Under the pieces are notes generated by a model, which worked only from the letters and a program-made list of their open reading frames with translations, was not told where the DNA came from and did not search any database. Shown piece after piece: positions 35,489 to 43,613 of a DNA stretch of 64,000 nt. The number at the start of each line of letters is the position of its first letter. Position 1 is the stretch's first letter. Made by a program: the position numbers and the translations under genes. This stretch comes from Leifsonia sp. AG29 (GTDB lineage Bacteria > Actinomycetota > Actinomycetes > Actinomycetales > Microbacteriaceae), in the NCBI RefSeq assembly GCF_009765225.1, contig NZ_VMSF01000001.1:434001-498000 (forward strand), in the 5' to 3' direction.

Positions 35489-36201
35489 CGATCCTGCTCC
35501 TCGCCGCGGTCGAGGGCCGAGAAGTCGAGGCGCCCCTCCAGGACCTCGCGCGACACCTCCATCATCGACCGGTTCGTCGCGTAGGCGTGTGCCTGGATCA
35601 CCGACCGGGCATCGTCGGCGCTCACGTCGAGCTGGGCCAGGACCATGCCCGTCGCCTGGTGCACGGCACGGCGTGAGAACGGGTTGCGGTCCTCCGGCAG
35701 GTCGTCGGCGCCGAGAGCGGTCAGCGCCCGGTGGAGGAGCCGGCGGCCCGCCTCGTCCGCGAGCCTGCTCGCCTCCCTGGTATCGGCCTGGTCGAGCACG
35801 AGCGGCTCGCGCGAGTACAGGTCGACGGCCCCGATCCGGAGCCGGCCGATCAGCATGGGGAAGGCGAAGAGGGCTCCGACGCCCGCGTCGAGAGCCGCCG
35901 GGCTGAACGCAGGCCAGGAGGCGGCCGCCGCCGCGCGCAGGTCGGGCTCGAGCACGGGACGGCGGAGGCGCACCGCGTCCCAGCACGGTCCCTCGCCGAG
36001 GTCGAACTGCAGTTCGTCCAGTCGCGCGGCGATCGAATCGCTCGCGGCGACGGTCTCCGTGCCGAAGAGCTCGCCGATCGTCGAGACCGAGGTGCCGGAG
36101 ACCGGGAGGGCCGCCATGAACGGGCGCCAGTACTCCGCACGCCGCTCGGCGCCGGAAGCTCCCTCGCCTCCGCCGTCGTCCCCGCGCGATCCATGCCCCA
36201 C
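35485..36201 (-). CDS. GAF-ANTAR domain regulator 2
   Basis: A 238-residue paralogue of the downstream gene. A GAF-like region (LQFDLGEGPCWDAVRLRRPV) is followed by ANTAR: SRRAVHQATGMVLAQLDVSADDARSVIQAHAYATNRSMMEV. The GTG at 36201 is chosen because TAGCGT (36214-36209) lies seven bases upstream; other GTGs in frame exist. The 4-bp overlap with its partner suggests they are made together and may form a heterodimer. Confidence 0.85.
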   Translation of the reverse strand: MGHGSRGDDGGGEGASGAERRAEYWRPFMAALPVSGTSVSTIGELFGTETVAASDSIAARLDELQFDLGEGPCWDAVRLRRPVLEPDLRAAAAASWPAFSPAALDAGVGALFAFPMLIGRLRIGAVDLYSREPLVLDQADTREASRLADEAGRRLLHRALTALGADDLPEDRNPFSRRAVHQATGMVLAQLDVSADDARSVIQAHAYATNRSMMEVSREVLEGRLDFSALDRGEEQDR

Positions 36202-36267
36202 GACGCTCACGCTACCGAACCCGGCGCCCCCGTCGACGGGCCGTGCCTGAGAGAGTCCGCAGAAACC

Positions 36268-36300
36268 GTTCACCGGTGCGTGCCCGGGGGTTCACCCGGT
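36268..36300 (+). promoter_or_regulatory. Candidate PHO box before the phosphoesterase gene
   Basis: Three adjacent 11-mers start at 36268, 36279 and 36290. The outer two read GTTCACCGGTG and GTTCACCCGGT, close to the Streptomyces PhoP direct-repeat unit G(T/G)TCAYYYR(G/C)G; the middle one is a poor match. A reverse half-site GTTCAC lies at 36328-36323. Confidence 0.5.
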
Positions 36301-36369
36301 CGTCGCATCCGGTCCCGACCCTGTGAACCGGCCGGGCGTCACTCGGACCCGCCCGTCAGGAGGATCGGT

Positions 36370-37557
36370 ATGCGCTCTCGAACCCGCAGGCTCTCGCTCA
36401 TCGCGGCCGGTGCCGTCGCGGCCACGCTGTTCGCCGGTGCGGCCGCCGTCGCGGCGCCCGGCATCGGCAACGGCTGGCCCTACGACCCGACGGTCACGGC
36501 CGATGACGCCAAGGCCTACACGCTCGCAGCCGTCGGCGACATCGCGTGCGAGCCGGCCGACGCCGAGAACGCCGCCACCCCCTCCTCCCTCAAGTGCGGC
36601 AGCCCGAGTCTCGGCGGCTACGACGCCGAGTTCGCCACCGCGCAGCAGACCGAGGCGATGAAGCCCGACGCCGTCGCGCTTCTCGGCGACGAGCAGTACG
36701 AGGTCGGCAAGCTGAGCGACTTCGAGGGCTCCTTCGAGCAGGCCTGGGGCGGCCTCAAGTTCCTCGAGCGACCGGCCCCGGGCAACCACGAGTACTACCC
36801 GTACACCAAGAAGGGCGACAACGAGGCCGGCCAGAACGGCACCGGCTACTTCGCGTACTTCAACGGCCACGACCAGGCGGGCAAGCCGAACGCGTCCGGG
36901 CAGGCCGGGGACGACACCGCCGAGACGCAGGGCTGGTACTCGTACGATCTCGGCAACTGGCACATCGTCTCGCTCAACGCCGAGTGCAACTCGCCCGCGT
37001 TCGGCAACGACTGCTCCACCACCGACGGCGGCCTGCTCGCCCAGGAGACGGCCTGGCTCGCTGCCGACCTGCAGAACAACCACCAGCAGTGCACCGTGGC
37101 CTACTGGCACCAGCCGACGTTCAGCGCGACCAGCGCCTCCACGGCGACCGTGTCGGCCTCGGCGCCCGGTGCCGGGGGTCAGGAGGGACAGGTCGCCGAC
37201 GCCTGGTGGAAGCTGCTCTACGCCAACCGCGCCACCCTCGTGCTGAACGGCCACGAGCACGCGTACGCGCGCTTCAAGCCGATGGACCCGGCCGGCCAGG
37301 TCGACACCAAGCGCGGCATCCCCGAGATCATCATCGGCACCGGTGGCGAGGGGCTCGACACGCTCGCGAAGAACGCCGACGGCACCTTCGCCAACCCGAA
37401 CGTCGTGACCGGGTTCGACCAGGGCTACGGAACGATGAAGCTCACGCTCAAGCAGCACGGCTACTCGTTCTCGTACTCGCCTGCGCTGCTCGGCGCGGGG
37501 CAGCCCGCGTCGGCGCTGAACTACACGGACTCCGGCTCCGGCGACTGCAAGGGCTGA
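36370..37557 (+). CDS. Secreted calcineurin-like metallophosphoesterase
   Basis: A 395-residue exported phosphoesterase with a signal peptide ending near AVAAP. Metal-binding blocks are visible in order: AAVGDIAC, LLGDEQY, GNHEYYP, AYWHQP and LNGHEHAYAR. It resembles purple-acid-phosphatase-like enzymes that release phosphate outside the cell. The ATG at 36370 follows AGGAGG. The candidate PHO box upstream fits induction by phosphate limitation. Confidence 0.9.
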   Translation: MRSRTRRLSLIAAGAVAATLFAGAAAVAAPGIGNGWPYDPTVTADDAKAYTLAAVGDIACEPADAENAATPSSLKCGSPSLGGYDAEFATAQQTEAMKPDAVALLGDEQYEVGKLSDFEGSFEQAWGGLKFLERPAPGNHEYYPYTKKGDNEAGQNGTGYFAYFNGHDQAGKPNASGQAGDDTAETQGWYSYDLGNWHIVSLNAECNSPAFGNDCSTTDGGLLAQETAWLAADLQNNHQQCTVAYWHQPTFSATSASTATVSASAPGAGGQEGQVADAWWKLLYANRATLVLNGHEHAYARFKPMDPAGQVDTKRGIPEIIIGTGGEGLDTLAKNADGTFANPNVVTGFDQGYGTMKLTLKQHGYSFSYSPALLGAGQPASALNYTDSGSGDCKG

Positions 37558-37606
37558 CCAGCGCCGGCAGCGTCGCGAAGGTCGCAGCCGCCGTCGTCGC
37601 CGCGGG

Positions 37607-38836
37607 TCAGAGGCCCTCGGCGACGGCGGCGGCCGCGTGCAGCCAGGCGCGCCGCGTCTTCGCCGACAGCCGCTCGAACGCCAGTCGGCCCCCGTGCATC
37701 TCCGGGTCGAACGGGATGGTCACGGCCCGGCGCGCGAGCGGCTCGAAGCCCTTCGCCACGCGCTGCACCTCCGACGCGGGGCCGGTCCGCTCCGACTGCG
37801 ACACGATCACGACGGCGTCGCGGGCGAGGCGGGCGGAGTGCGCGTCGCGCTGCATGAGTGCCTCCAGGAGGAGTGCCCCGGCCTCGGCGTGCTCGCCGAG
37901 CGCGGTCGTCGCGATCACGAGCTGGTCGGTGTGGTCGACCATCCGGAGCCAGCGCTCGGCGGACTCGTCGTTGCCGCTGTCGATGATGACGAGCCGGTAG
38001 AACTTGGTGGCGACCGTGTGGAGCCGGTCGAAGTCGTCCGACGAGATCCGCTGCTCGGTCGCCAGCATGGTCGGGTTGGACCGCAGGACGTCGTACTTGT
38101 CTGCGTTCTGGTGGTGCACGAAATGGCCGATGTCGGCCGTGCGGGCCTCCGCCGAGAGCAGCATGTCGGTCGCCGGGAGGATGTCCTGCACCGTCGCGTC
38201 GTGCGCGTCGCGCTCCGTGCGCCAGCCGAGGGTGCCCCGGGTCTCGTTGTTGTCCCAGGCGAGCACGCCCGAGCCGCCGTTGCGGGCGAAGACGGCGGCG
38301 AGGAGGGCCGTCGTGGGGGTCTTGTTCGCGCCTCCCTTGCCGTTGACGATCGCGATCGTGCGAGGTCCCGCCCAGTGGCGGCTGACGGCGTCGAGCTCGG
38401 CGCGCTCCTGCAGCTCGGCGTTCGACGGGGCCATCGGGATGCCGACCCGGGCCAGCGCCCCGCGGACGCCCTGGCGGGCGCGATCCGGCTGCGGACGCTC
38501 CACGTAGAGGAACGAGTCGCGCTCGGGCGCGGTGCGGGGGAGGAAGGCGACCGGGGCCGGCTCCGCAACGGACGCGGCCAGCGGCTCCTCGTCGCCGATC
38601 GTGCCGTCGGGGTGGACGACCAGCAGCCATTCGCCCTCGTCGTCGGCGACCGTCAGCTGCACGGGGTGACCCGCCGACGCGGCGATCTGTCCGACGCGCC
38701 AGAGCATCGCCTCGCGCAGCCGCTCGGTGGTGGCCTCGGCGAACGTCTCGGTGTTTCCGTCGACGCGGAGCTCGCCCGTCGCGTCGGCCCGGAGCCGTGC
38801 GCTGAGGTGAGGGGGCAGGGGCATGTCGAGTGCCAC
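37607..38836 (-). CDS. ParA/MinD-like P-loop ATPase
   Basis: A 409-residue protein. An uncharacterised N-terminal region of about 155 residues precedes a SIMIBI ATPase domain beginning TIAIVNGKGGANKTPTTALLA. The deviant Walker A has Asn where ParA/MinD proteins have Gly before the second lysine. The rest (LAWDNNETRGTLGW, VIIDSGNDES) resembles MinD/ParA-like proteins linked to type VII secretion, but no such genes are near. The GTG at 38836 follows GGAAGGAG; a TGGAAA-17-TACCGT promoter lies at 38913-38885. Confidence 0.85.
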   Translation of the reverse strand: MALDMPLPPHLSARLRADATGELRVDGNTETFAEATTERLREAMLWRVGQIAASAGHPVQLTVADDEGEWLLVVHPDGTIGDEEPLAASVAEPAPVAFLPRTAPERDSFLYVERPQPDRARQGVRGALARVGIPMAPSNAELQERAELDAVSRHWAGPRTIAIVNGKGGANKTPTTALLAAVFARNGGSGVLAWDNNETRGTLGWRTERDAHDATVQDILPATDMLLSAEARTADIGHFVHHQNADKYDVLRSNPTMLATEQRISSDDFDRLHTVATKFYRLVIIDSGNDESAERWLRMVDHTDQLVIATTALGEHAEAGALLLEALMQRDAHSARLARDAVVIVSQSERTGPASEVQRVAKGFEPLARRAVTIPFDPEMHGGRLAFERLSAKTRRAWLHAAAAVAEGL

Positions 38837-39014
38837 GGGACTCCTTCCGTCGGCTGCGCCGGAGCGCGCGCAGGCCGACTCAGCACGGTAGACCGGTCCG
38901 GCGCGGGTTTCCAGTCGCACTCAGCCGACAGTCAGATCCGCGCGGCGCCCTCGCGGGCCGCTGCGCGCCCGCGGTCCGGCTCGCGAACACGGAATTCTCA
39001 GAACGCTTGTCCTC

Positions 39015-39029
39015 ACCCCGTACGGGGGT
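39015..39029. promoter_or_regulatory. GC palindrome in the sedolisin promoter
   Basis: ACCCCGTACGGGGGT contains a perfect 12-bp palindrome and lies between TTGTCC (39008-39013) and TAGAGG (39029-39034), in the spacer of a likely promoter. It resembles copper-sensor CsoR operators (ACCCC...GGGGT), but this is only a similarity. Confidence 0.35.
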
Positions 39030-39083
39030 AGAGGATAGCGATCGCGCCGACCTGCGCACTCCCGCATCGATGAAAGGACATCC

Positions 39084-41168
39084 ATGCGCACCACCACACG
39101 ATCCCTCAGGGCCGCTGCCGTCACCACCGGCGCGGCCCTTCTTTTCGCCGTCGCGATGGCCTCACCGGCCGCCGCGGCCCCGGACCGGACATCCCTCCCG
39201 GGCAGTCAGCCGTCCTGGGCGAACGCCAAGGCGCTCCGCTCTGCGGCGCCGGCGACCGACACGGTCGACCTCCGGGTGTACCTCCCGTGGCGCAACCAGT
39301 CCGCGGCCGAACAGGCGGCGCTCGCCGTCTCGACGCCGGGCTCGTCGAGCTACCGGCAGTTCCTGACGCCGCAGCAGTTCCGTCAGCAGTTCGCGCCGAG
39401 CCAGTCGAGCGTCCTCGCCGTTCAGAAGTTCCTGCGCGACGCCGGCTTCTCGATCGTCGACACTCCGGCGAACAACCGCTACGTCTCCGCTGAAGGCACC
39501 GTCGCCCAGGCGCAGAGCGCGTTCGGCGTCACCCTGGGCGAGTACAGCGCCTTCGGCACGACCCTCCGGGCCCCGGAGTCGGCGGTCAGCGTCCCGGCGT
39601 CGCTCGCGGGCGTCGTGGAGAGCGTCATGGGCCTCGATCAGGGCGCGTCGCTGATCCAGTCGGACAACACCAACGGGAACAGCGGCAACGGCACCACCGG
39701 CAACGGTCAGGACCACGGCGCACCGTCGGTCGGATTCCGTGCGGGCCAGCCGTGCTCGCTCTGGTACGGCGAGAAGACGGTCGCCATGCCGAACGCCCCC
39801 GCGTACGGCACGAGCACCAAGCCGATCGCCCCATGCGGTTACACGCCGGCGCAGGTTCGCGGCCTGTACGGCCTCGACACGGTCGCGGCCGACGGCACCG
39901 GGCAGACGGTGGCGTTCGTCGGAGCCAACGCGAGCCCGACGCTGGTGCAGGACGTGACCAAGTACAGCAGCCTCCACAACCTGCCGGCGCCGAAGATCAC
40001 GCAGCTGGTGGCCCCGGGCGTGTACAAGCACCCGGACACGCCGCAGCAGGTCCCCGGCGACTACTACGGCGAGGAGACGCTCGACGCCGAGGCGATCCAC
40101 ACCACCGCTCCGGGAGCCAGCCTGCTCTACGTGGCCTCCGCGAACGCACGGCAGGACTTCGACGCGTCGGTGAACCACATCGTCGACAATCACCTGGCGA
40201 GCATCCTGTCTATCAGCTACGGGTTCGCCGGCGAGGCGGTGCCGCAGGGCTACATCAACAGCCTCAACAACACGTTCATCCAGGCGGCGGCCACCGGCGT
40301 CGGCGTGTTCGTGTCGAGCGGTGACAGCGGTGACGAGGTCAAGAACTTCGGTTCGCCGCAGGTCGACTTCTACGCCGACAGCCCGTGGGTGACCGCCGTG
40401 GGCGGTACCTCCGCTGCGGTGGTGCCGACGGCCGCGCCGTCCGGGCTCGGCTACTCCGCTGTCGACGACCCGGCGTCGCCGCTCAACAAGAGCGGCTGGA
40501 AGCGCTCCTTCGAGGTCGGCTGGCAGACGGGTCTCGACTCGGTGAAGCCCACCGCGACCGACCACATGTCGAGTGCTCCTTACGAGCTCGACGGCACGTT
40601 CGCGTCGCCCCTCCCGGGTGGCTTCAACGGCGGCGGCGGTGGAGGCGTCAGCAAGATCTTCGCCGAGCCCTCGTACCAGCAGGCGGCGGTCGGTTCGGCC
40701 TCCGGCCGGCTCGTGCCCGACATCAGCGGACTGGCGGACCCGAACACGGGTCTGCTCGTCGGCCAGACGCAGGCGTTCAGCGACGGCACGTACTACGACG
40801 AGTACCGCATCGGCGGCACCTCCGTCGCGGCCCCGCTGACGGCCGGCATCGCCGCGGTCGCCAACCAGGTGGCCGGTTCGCCGCTCGGGTTCCTCAACCC
40901 GCGCATCTACGCCGCGTACGCGGCGGGCGGGTCGGCGTTCTACGACGTCGATCAGGCGGACCAGTTCGGGACGACCCTCCAGTCGCCCCTGCCGTCCGTG
41001 CTCCGCGTGAACTACGTGAACAGCGAGAACGCGTCCGGTGGCCTCAGCTACAGCCTGAGGACGCAGGAGGACCCGAACCAGACGCTGCACAGCACCAAGG
41101 GCTACGACACCGCCACCGGTGTCGGCACGCCCGCGGGCGCGGCGTTCTTCGCGGCGATCACGAAGTAG
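39084..41168 (+). CDS. Secreted sedolisin (S53) protease with propeptide
   Basis: A 694-residue exported protease, kumamolisin-like. A signal peptide ends near AAAAP; the pro-kumamolisin activation domain spans about 45-190 (VDLRVYLPWRNQ...NNRYVSAEG); a Gly/Asn-rich linker follows; then the catalytic domain with E330 and D334 (EETLD), the SGDSGD oxyanion segment and S580 in GGTSVAAP. The C-terminal GYDTATGVGTP is the calcium site. The propeptide is cut off outside the cell at low pH in known relatives. Confidence 0.92.
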   Translation: MRTTTRSLRAAAVTTGAALLFAVAMASPAAAAPDRTSLPGSQPSWANAKALRSAAPATDTVDLRVYLPWRNQSAAEQAALAVSTPGSSSYRQFLTPQQFRQQFAPSQSSVLAVQKFLRDAGFSIVDTPANNRYVSAEGTVAQAQSAFGVTLGEYSAFGTTLRAPESAVSVPASLAGVVESVMGLDQGASLIQSDNTNGNSGNGTTGNGQDHGAPSVGFRAGQPCSLWYGEKTVAMPNAPAYGTSTKPIAPCGYTPAQVRGLYGLDTVAADGTGQTVAFVGANASPTLVQDVTKYSSLHNLPAPKITQLVAPGVYKHPDTPQQVPGDYYGEETLDAEAIHTTAPGASLLYVASANARQDFDASVNHIVDNHLASILSISYGFAGEAVPQGYINSLNNTFIQAAATGVGVFVSSGDSGDEVKNFGSPQVDFYADSPWVTAVGGTSAAVVPTAAPSGLGYSAVDDPASPLNKSGWKRSFEVGWQTGLDSVKPTATDHMSSAPYELDGTFASPLPGGFNGGGGGGVSKIFAEPSYQQAAVGSASGRLVPDISGLADPNTGLLVGQTQAFSDGTYYDEYRIGGTSVAAPLTAGIAAVANQVAGSPLGFLNPRIYAAYAAGGSAFYDVDQADQFGTTLQSPLPSVLRVNYVNSENASGGLSYSLRTQEDPNQTLHSTKGYDTATGVGTPAGAAFFAAITK

Positions 41169-41205
41169 CGCGATCACGACCTAGCGGCGCTGCGCGCCTC
41201 CCGAT

Positions 41206-41232
41206 GTGCCCCCTCCCGTGCGGAGGGGGCAC
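41206..41232 (+). terminator. Terminator hairpin after the sedolisin gene
   Basis: Arms GTGCCCCCTCC (41206-41216) and GGAGGGGGCAC (41222-41232) pair perfectly around a 5-base loop. There is no clear T tract. Confidence 0.7.
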
Positions 41233-41249
41233 ACTGGTGTCCGGCCGTG

Positions 41250-41288
41250 TTGTCGAAGGCGCGCGACGAGATTCGACAAGGTGTCGAA
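41250..41288. promoter_or_regulatory. Triple TGTCGAA operator before the amine oxidase gene
   Basis: TTGTCGAA (41250-41257) and TTCGACAA (41272-41279) are inverted 8-mers, and a third TGTCGAA lies at 41282-41288. They sit just upstream of a TAGCAT -10 element (41311-41316), so a bound protein would cover the -35 area. No adjacent regulator gene is seen. Confidence 0.5.
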
Positions 41289-41345
41289 TCGAGCCGCTCT
41301 GCGGGCCCCCTAGCATCGCCGTGACCGAAGAGGGAAGTGATAGCC

Positions 41346-42713
41346 ATGAACAGCATCGACCGTGACGTCGTCATCATCGGCGCTGGCGCATCCGGGCTGA
41401 CGGCTGCGAACGAACTGACGAAGGCGGGCCTGACCGTGGCCGTCCTGGAGGCGCGCGACCGCGTCGGCGGGCGGCTCTGGACCGACGACATCGACGGCGC
41501 GACGCTCGAGATCGGCGGCCAGTGGGTCTCGCCCGACCAGGACGCGCTCCTCGAGACGCTCGCGGACCTCGGCCTCGAGACCTACTCCCGCTACCGCGAG
41601 GGCCGCAACATCTACCTCGGCGAGAACGGCGACCGCCGCACCTTCGAGGGCGAGATCTTCCCTGTGGCTCCGGCGACCGAGCAGGAGATCGTGGGCCTGA
41701 TCGACCGCCTCGACGCGCTCGTCGCCGAGATCGATCCCGAGCGGCCGTGGGCGCACCCCGACGCCAAGGAGCTCGACGAGATCTCGTTCCGCCGCTGGCT
41801 CGAGACGCAGACCGACGACGAGGAGGCGCGGCGCAACATCGGCATGTTCATCGCCGGTGCCATGCTCACGAAGCCCGCTCACGCCTTCTCGGCGCTTCAG
41901 GCACTCCTCATGGCCGCCAGCGCGGGAAGCTTCTCGCACCTCGTCGACGCCGACTTCATCCTCGACAAGCGCGTGAAGGGCGGCCTCCAGCAGGTGCCGC
42001 TGCTGCTCGCCGAGCGGCTCGGCGACGACGTGTTCCTCGGCCAGCCGGTGCGCTCCCTCCGCTGGGACGAGTCCGGCGTCACCGCGGTCGCCGACGGCAT
42101 GGAGGTGCGGGCCCGCTCCGCGATCCTGGCCGTCCCTCCCGTGCTGATCAGCCGGATCTCCTATGAGCCGCCGCTGCCGCGCCGGCAGCAGCAGCTGCAC
42201 CAGCACCTCTCGATGGGCTTCGTCATCAAGGTGCACGCTGTGTACGAGACGCCGTTCTGGCGCGACCACGGTTACAGCGGCACGGCGTTCAGCCCGTACG
42301 AGCTCGTGCACGAGGCGTACGACAACAGCTACCACGGCGACCCGCGGGGCACCCTCGTCGGGTTCGTCTCCGACGAGTCGGCCGACGCGGTCTTCCGGCT
42401 CACCCCGGAGGAGCGCAAGGCCCGCATCCTCGAATCGCTCTCGCACTACTACGGCGAGCAGGCCCTCCACCCCGTCGTCTACTACGAGAGCGACTGGGGC
42501 AGCGAGGAGTGGACCCGCGGCGCCTACGCCGCGAGCTTCGACATGGGCGGCCTCGCGCGCTACGGCGCAGACCTCCGCGTCCCGGTCGGGCCGATCCACT
42601 TCTCCTGCAGCGATCTGGCAGGCAAGGGATACCAGCACGTCGACGGCGCGATCCGCGTGGGGCGCGAGACGGCCGCGGCGATCGTCGCGGCGCTGGAGCC
42701 CGCGGGCCGGTAG
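41346..42713 (+). CDS. Flavin-dependent monoamine oxidase
   Basis: A 455-residue FAD enzyme: DVVIIGAGASGLTAANELTKAGLTVAVLEARDRVGGR at the start, GGQWVS substrate-side motif, and a C-terminal FAD block ending KGYQHVDGAIRVGRETA. Family members oxidise amines such as putrescine or tyramine, giving an aldehyde, ammonia and peroxide; the substrate is unknown. The ATG at 41346 is taken because GAGGGAAG is 8 bases upstream; the GTG at 41337 is too close. Confidence 0.88.
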   Translation: MNSIDRDVVIIGAGASGLTAANELTKAGLTVAVLEARDRVGGRLWTDDIDGATLEIGGQWVSPDQDALLETLADLGLETYSRYREGRNIYLGENGDRRTFEGEIFPVAPATEQEIVGLIDRLDALVAEIDPERPWAHPDAKELDEISFRRWLETQTDDEEARRNIGMFIAGAMLTKPAHAFSALQALLMAASAGSFSHLVDADFILDKRVKGGLQQVPLLLAERLGDDVFLGQPVRSLRWDESGVTAVADGMEVRARSAILAVPPVLISRISYEPPLPRRQQQLHQHLSMGFVIKVHAVYETPFWRDHGYSGTAFSPYELVHEAYDNSYHGDPRGTLVGFVSDESADAVFRLTPEERKARILESLSHYYGEQALHPVVYYESDWGSEEWTRGAYAASFDMGGLARYGADLRVPVGPIHFSCSDLAGKGYQHVDGAIRVGRETAAAIVAALEPAGR

Positions 42714-42865
42714 GCCCCCACGAGCTGCGCGCGGCCAGTCGTGGATGGCCGCGCGCACCCTCCCTCCGAACCCCCTGCCGACGCGGCGGGGGGTTCGGCG
42801 TTCCGCCCGGGCGGCGCGGAACCAGGGGGAAGGTGCTCGGATGTGAAATCTCAGATGGAGGATGC

Positions 42866-43016
42866 TAGGCTCGTCTGCAGATCGAGGGCCGTCGAGTGAT
42901 CCGGTTCTCGACCGGGCGCCGGGCTGAACGGGTACAGGCCGCGCTCGGCGGTGAGCGCTGAAGCGCCTACCGAGGTGCCCCCGGCTGTTTTCGGGTTCAG
43001 CCGGGGGCGCCTTTCT
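42866..43016 (+). ncRNA. Candidate small RNA with promoter and intrinsic terminator
   Basis: TGTGAA (42842-42847), an 18-bp spacer and TAGGCT (42866-42871) predict transcription from about 42878. It ends at a strong terminator: arms 42974-42987 and 42998-43011, followed by TTTCT. No ORF or ribosome site lies between, and the next gene is convergent. The inner segment GCGCCGGGCTGAAC could pair with the terminator's right arm, so an alternative fold is possible. It does not match 6S, 4.5S, tmRNA or the 6C motif by eye. Confidence 0.5.
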
Positions 43017-43073
43017 GGTGCGGCGCTGCCTGCGCTCGGTCGGCGCTCGGTGCCGGTGCCGTGCCGTGCTCAC

Positions 43074-43600
43074 GATCCTCCCCGGGCGACGCTGATCCTC
43101 CCTGAGCGACCGCGCGCCGCTAACGGAGGATGGGCGGCGGCTGGAGACGCGGATCTGCGGTTTCCGGAGGCGCACTCCCAGTGCGCGACGCGCGCGATCC
43201 TCCCTGCGCCACGGAGCTCCTCCCTTCGCGACCGCGCGGCGCTAACGGAGGATGGGCGGCGGCTGGAGGCGCGGATCTGCGGTTTCCGGAGGACACGCCC
43301 AGTGGGCGACGCGCGCGATCCTCCCTGCGCCACGGAGCTCCTCCCTTAGCAGCCGCGCGGCGCTAACGGAGGATGGGCGGCGGCCGGAGGCGCGGATCTG
43401 CGGCTTTGGGAGAGACACGCGATGCGTGGATGCCCGCGATCCTCCCCAAGCGACCGATGCCCTCCGTCGCTACCCCCGCGGCTAAGGGAGGATGAGTGGC
43501 GGTCGGAGGCCCGAATCTGCGGCTTCCGGAGGAGGCGTGCAGTGCGGGGACGCACGCGATCCTCCCGGCGCGACAGATCCCCTCCCTCCGCGACCGTCGA
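43074..43600 (-). repeat. Array of four 104-105-bp repeats (family 2), left of galM
   Basis: Units at 43122-43226, 43244-43347, 43365-43468 and 43484-43588, spaced by 16-18 bp, plus partial sequence on the left. Each, read on the minus strand, begins AGGGAGGAG-like and ends CATCCTCCGTT, with internal GGGAGGAT and TCCTCC inverted pairs. Period is about 121 bp. No protein reading is credible. The remaining space between the amine oxidase and 42840 holds nothing recognised. Confidence 0.88.
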
Positions 43601-43613
43601 GACGCAGAGGGCC

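Noticed and set aside
42866-43016. Assignment of the small RNA to 6C RNA or another known family
   Set aside because: The longest C run is five and the two C-loop hairpins of 6C are not present; no SRP, tmRNA or 6S landmarks were seen.
43074-43600. CRISPR array
   Set aside because: Repeat units are about 105 bp and diverged, the 16-18-bp spacers are similar to one another, and no cas genes are present.
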